From: CF-118 sp035689345 | GTDB taxonomy: Bacteria > Chloroflexota > Dormibacteria > Dormibacterales > Dormibacteraceae | DNA: 64,000 nt | Assembly: GCA_035689345.1 (NCBI GenBank) | Contig: DASSLR010000013.1 | Location: 1 to 64,000, forward strand | Reading direction: 5' to 3' | In this document: positions 61,701-64,000 of the stretch, piece by piece | How the letters are laid out: every line of letters begins with the position of its first letter | Position numbering within the stretch: position 1 is the first letter of the stretch | Notes under the pieces: generated by a model | The model's database searches: none | What the model saw: only the letters and a program-made list of their open reading frames with translations | What the model was told of the DNA's origin: nothing | Made by a program: the position numbers and the translations under genes

Positions 61701-61925
61701 ATGCTGAGCCTGTCTGTCGACTTCACGCGCTCGTCCGTTCGCCGGAGTCGAGGCGCATCGCGTAAAGCCCGGGAGACCGTCGCCCGCGCACTCGCCTCGC
61801 TTTGCGAGGTGTGCGGCGGAGCGCTGGGCGGTGGCGCGGTGCTGTTCGGGCCGACGTCGTACTGCAGCGTCGAGTGCGCGCATTCCGCGCGCCACCGCTT
61901 CGTCGCGGGTAACTACCTGGGCTAG
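61701..61925 (+). CDS. Small zinc-ribbon-like protein ending GNYLG (paralogue 1)
   Basis: The 74-residue protein has AGGGGTGA before its ATG. After a basic helix it carries LCEVCGGALGG and YCSVECAHSA, two Cys pairs that can bind one zinc, and ends in VAGNYLG. A related protein with the same Cys spacing and a GNYFG end lies at 62611-62826, on the other side of the response regulator. Family not recognised. Confidence 0.7.
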   Translation: MLSLSVDFTRSSVRRSRGASRKARETVARALASLCEVCGGALGGGAVLFGPTSYCSVECAHSARHRFVAGNYLG

Positions 61926-61928
61926 CGG

Positions 61929-62594
61929 CTAGTCCGCGACTCCCAGCTCGCGCGCGCGAGCCAGCAGCGCGACCTTGTCGTGCGCTCCGAGCTTGCGCTC
62001 CAGCGCGCGAACGTGTGAACGCACGGTCGCGTACGCGATGCCCAATTTCTGCGCGATGTCGCGGCTGCCATGACCCAGACGGATGAGCCGGAGCACGTCC
62101 ACCTCGCGGTCGGTCAAACCTTCCAACTGGGCCAGCTGCCGGCGCAGGGCAAACAGCGACGCCAGCTCTTCGGTGGTGAAGAGCATGGACCCGCCGGCCA
62201 CTGTTCGAACGGCGGCAACGATGTCATCGGCTGCCTTCGATTTGTGGATGAAGCCGCTGGCGCCCGCCTCGAGTGCCTGCAGCTTGACCGCGGCGCCGTC
62301 GCTGCGGCTGACGAAGATGATCTTGATTTTCGGTTGAAGCGCTCGCAGCGCCTCCGCCACGGCGATGCCGGTGCCTTCGGCCAGGTGATAGTCGATGAGC
62401 ACGACGTCAGGGCTGAAGGCCTGTAGCCGCGCGACCGCCTCGGCGCCCGTCGCCGCGGTGCCGACGACGTAGAGATTCGGCTGCTCGCTGAGAAGCGCCG
62501 ACATCGCCTCCGACACGACCTGGTGGTTCTCGACGATGAGCACGCGCACGCGGCGCTCTCCGGCTCCCGGATGGCTTCCGTTGTGCGTGCTCAA
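61929..62594 (-). CDS. NarL/LuxR-family response regulator
   Basis: The 221-residue protein has a receiver (VRVLIVENHQVVSEAMSALL, phospho-Asp in VVLIDYHLAEG, Ser in FVSRSDG, Lys in FIHKSKA) and a LuxR-type helix-turn-helix (LTDREVDVLRLIRLGHGSRDIAQKLGIAYATVRSHVRAL). This is the family to which DosR/DevR belongs. No kinase adjoins. It stops 3 bp from the convergent zinc-ribbon gene and starts 16 bp after the second one. Confidence 0.87.
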   Translation of the reverse strand: MSTHNGSHPGAGERRVRVLIVENHQVVSEAMSALLSEQPNLYVVGTAATGAEAVARLQAFSPDVVLIDYHLAEGTGIAVAEALRALQPKIKIIFVSRSDGAAVKLQALEAGASGFIHKSKAADDIVAAVRTVAGGSMLFTTEELASLFALRRQLAQLEGLTDREVDVLRLIRLGHGSRDIAQKLGIAYATVRSHVRALERKLGAHDKVALLARARELGVAD

Positions 62595-62610
62595 GCTCTG
62601 TCGACCGCCG

Positions 62611-62826
62611 CTATCCGAAGTAGTTCCCGGGCGGAGTCCGGTCGCTCGCGCTCTGGGCGCACGCGAGACTGCAGTAAGTCCAACCGCCCACGAGCCCGTG
62701 ACCTCCCTCCAGCCGGCTTCCGCACACGTCGCACAAGGCGCTGAGCTCTTTCGCCACCATATTCCTTGTCGCCCTCACGGCCGACGAGCGCCGGCGAACC
62801 GGTCCCGCCGCGATCGCTGTGCCCAT
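62611..62826 (-). CDS. Small zinc-ribbon-like protein ending GNYFG (paralogue 2)
   Basis: From ATG 62826 (AGAGGTGA five bases upstream) the 71-residue protein has a basic N-terminal helix, LCDVCGSRLEGG, YCSLACAQSA and the end PPGNYFG. It shares layout and Cys spacing with the protein at 61701. It precedes the response regulator in the same direction and is probably co-transcribed with it. Confidence 0.7.
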   Translation of the reverse strand: MGTAIAAGPVRRRSSAVRATRNMVAKELSALCDVCGSRLEGGHGLVGGWTYCSLACAQSASDRTPPGNYFG

Positions 62827-63133
62827 CCCGCTCACCTCTCACCCACGTCCTGCCCGACGGCCCGGCGGCGGACCCGCCCCGCGGATCCGCCCGGGCGTCC
62901 TCCCCCCCGCAGCGAAGGCGGGAACCCCGCTGCATCGCACGTCCTGGGTGCGAAGGGCCGCGTGGTCCGCGACCTGGGGCCCCGAGAGACCCGCTCCGCC
63001 TCCCGCCCGCCTCCGTTTCCACCCTAGCACTCACGCAAGACTTCCGCAATACCGCAAATTACCTCTTCACTTGTTCCGCACTAATTTCCGCATAAGAGTG
63101 CAAAGGCGCTCCAGCAGGCGTACGGTTAGGAAC
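62827..63133. other. 307-bp intergenic region between divergent signalling genes
   Basis: The left two thirds are very GC-rich and would form the leader of the zinc-ribbon/response-regulator mRNA. I see no gene and no riboswitch I can name. The right part turns AT-rich and holds the TTCCGCA repeats listed separately. Confidence 0.5.
63042..63092 (+). promoter_or_regulatory. TTCCGCA repeat cluster upstream of MerR-receiver gene
   Basis: TTCCGCA occurs at 63042, 63074 and 63086, and a TACCGCA variant at 63050, all in the 100 bp before the MerR-type gene. The last copy is AATTTCCGCA, repeated exactly at 37911 upstream of the FAD oxidoreductase gene. This may be an autoregulatory array. Confidence 0.4.
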
Positions 63134-63814
63134 GTGACCCGGCCTGGCGATCAGCCCATCTACTCCATCGGGGCTGTCGCCCGAATGCTGGACATGCCCA
63201 CCTCCACGCTGCGCGCGTGGGAGGAGCGCTACGGGCTCGTGCTCCCGACGCGACGTGACAGCTCGCACCGGCTCTACTCCCGTGCGCAGGTCGAGCGCCT
63301 GCGCTTCATCAAAGCCCAGATCGAGGCGGGCATGAGCGCCGCCGACGCGCACCGCCTGCTGTCTGCGGAGCTGGGGGCAGGTGGACTGCCGGCGTCCGCC
63401 GCCGCCGAGGCTCCGCGAACTCAGCGGCCGCTCGTCCTCATCGCGGAGCGGGACGCGTACGCGGCCGACCTGGCCGAATACTTTCTGCGCACGGAGGGCT
63501 GGGAGGTGGCCGTCGCGCTCGACGCGACGCAGGCGCTCCTGAAGTTCGAGGAGCAATCGCCGGACGTTGTCATCATCGACCTGTTGCTGTCCGGGGGCGC
63601 CGGGTTCCGCCTCATGAATGAATTCGTCGCTCGCAAGTCCGCGCAAGTCCTCGCGGTCTCCGCGATCGACAGCGCCGATGAGGCCATGCGCTCAGGGGCC
63701 GCGGCTTTCATGCGCAAGCCACTCGAGCCGCTCGCCCTGGTGTCGACCGTGCGTGACCTGGCGGGCACGAGCGCACTGGTCCGCACCACGACGAAACCGC
63801 CGGTCGAAGCTTGA
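63134..63814 (+). CDS. MerR-type HTH fused to a receiver domain
   Basis: From GTG 63134 (AGGA just upstream) the 226-residue protein has a MerR helix-turn-helix (YSIGAVARMLDMPTSTLRAWEERYGLVLPTRR, then HRLYSRAQVERLRFI), an Ala/Pro linker and a receiver domain (VLIAERDAYAADLAEYFL, phospho-Asp in VVIIDLLLSGG, Lys in FMRKPLEP). The light- or B12-binding domain of LitR/CarH-type MerR proteins is replaced by a receiver. The stop overlaps the KaiC-like start (TTGA). Confidence 0.85.
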   Translation: MTRPGDQPIYSIGAVARMLDMPTSTLRAWEERYGLVLPTRRDSSHRLYSRAQVERLRFIKAQIEAGMSAADAHRLLSAELGAGGLPASAAAEAPRTQRPLVLIAERDAYAADLAEYFLRTEGWEVAVALDATQALLKFEEQSPDVVIIDLLLSGGAGFRLMNEFVARKSAQVLAVSAIDSADEAMRSGAAAFMRKPLEPLALVSTVRDLAGTSALVRTTTKPPVEA

Positions 63815-64000
63815 GCGAGCGGCTGCCCACGGGCAGCGAGCGGCTCGACTACATCCTGCGCGGCGGCCTGCTCAAGAACGGGATCAACCTGATCATCGGC
63901 GTACCCGGCAGCGGCAAGACGATCCTCAGCCAGCAGATCGCGTTTCGCAACGCAACCGTCGAGCGGCCGGCGCTCTTTCTCTCCACCCTGTCCGAGCCGA
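63811..64000 (+). CDS. KaiC/RecA-like ATPase, N-terminal part
   Basis: A TTG start overlaps the MerR-receiver stop. The 63 codons in the window encode LPTGSERLDYILRGGLLKNGINLIIGVPGSGKTILSQQIAF, the KaiC-family N-terminus with its Walker A (GVPGSGKT), and LFLSTLSEP. The protein continues beyond the window. KaiC-like ATPases outside cyanobacteria often work with kinases or receivers, which fits its coupling to the MerR-receiver gene. Confidence 0.82.
   Translation, partial: MSERLPTGSERLDYILRGGLLKNGINLIIGVPGSGKTILSQQIAFRNATVERPALFLSTLSEP

Noticed and set aside
62840..63020. Possible riboswitch in the GC-rich leader of the zinc-ribbon/response-regulator genes
   Set aside because: I could not match any known aptamer core, and GC-rich DNA forms hairpins readily.
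1..64000. Mobile elements, integrases, CRISPR arrays, toxin-antitoxin pairs
   Set aside because: No transposase, recombinase, regularly spaced repeats or recognisable toxin pair was seen; the only repeats are those listed.

Overview
The window is 64 kb of GC-rich, densely coded bacterial chromosome with no rRNA, no insertion sequence, no phage module and no CRISPR array. It has many GTG and TTG starts, frequent ATGA/GTGA/TGATG overlaps and several apparently leaderless genes. Gene content includes F420-type nitroreductase, WS/DGAT acyltransferase, NB-ARC LuxR regulators, RsbA/STAS partner switching, ECF sigma, dynamin-like GTPase pair and KaiC-like ATPase. This points to a free-living, probably soil, high-GC Terrabacteria lineage such as Dormibacterota, Chloroflexota or a deep Actinomycetota. 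The assignment is an inference, since no marker gene is present.

1-9.2 kb: the 5' end of a membrane protein and a SELENBP1/methanethiol oxidase homologue, then a divergent catabolic island. Leftward it encodes a mutarotase-like protein and an enolase-superfamily dehydratase; rightward an SDR, an APC permease, an M24 metallopeptidase, an AstE/AspA-like deacylase and a GntR/FCD regulator. A sigma70-type promoter with a palindrome at its start point lies in the divergent gap. 9.2-12.5 kb: two overlapping dynamin-like GTPases. 12.7-17.1 kb: a leftward run of membrane and envelope proteins, including a 7TM-GAF sensor without a kinase domain.

17.2-26.3 kb and 43.6-47.1 kb resemble a mycobacterial dormancy (DosR/DevR) regulon: Hrp1-like CBS protein, Ddn-like F420 protein, flavodoxin, glutamate dehydrogenase, DUF4242 and DUF4342 proteins, WS/DGAT. 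Palindromes of the GGGnCnnnnGnCCC type lie upstream of several of these, and two of them are centred exactly 42.5 bp from start codons. A tRNA-sized structured RNA candidate lies at 21.8 kb.

26.4-38 kb: class A PBP, RsbA-like and STAS anti-sigma pair, ECF sigma factor, Ser/Thr kinase, a duplicated DinB-like gene around a RibD-like reductase, and a LuxR-TM-NHL fusion protein coupled to an orphan ABC substrate-binding lipoprotein. 38-43.5 kb: a glycan cluster (FAD oxidoreductase, two membrane glycosyltransferases, GH43-like secreted protein). 45.4-61.2 kb: a hybrid-order histidine kinase, hydrolase, small DUF proteins, a cyclase/NB-ARC-FMO-cNMP-MFS operon, an ArsR-led operon with AHSA1, SnoaL, P450 and a membrane protein, threonine synthase, phosphoesterase and a NagZ-like lipoprotein. 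61.2-64 kb: signalling genes, comprising a lone receiver, a NarL-type regulator bracketed by two paralogous small zinc-ribbon proteins, a MerR-receiver fusion and the start of a KaiC-like ATPase.
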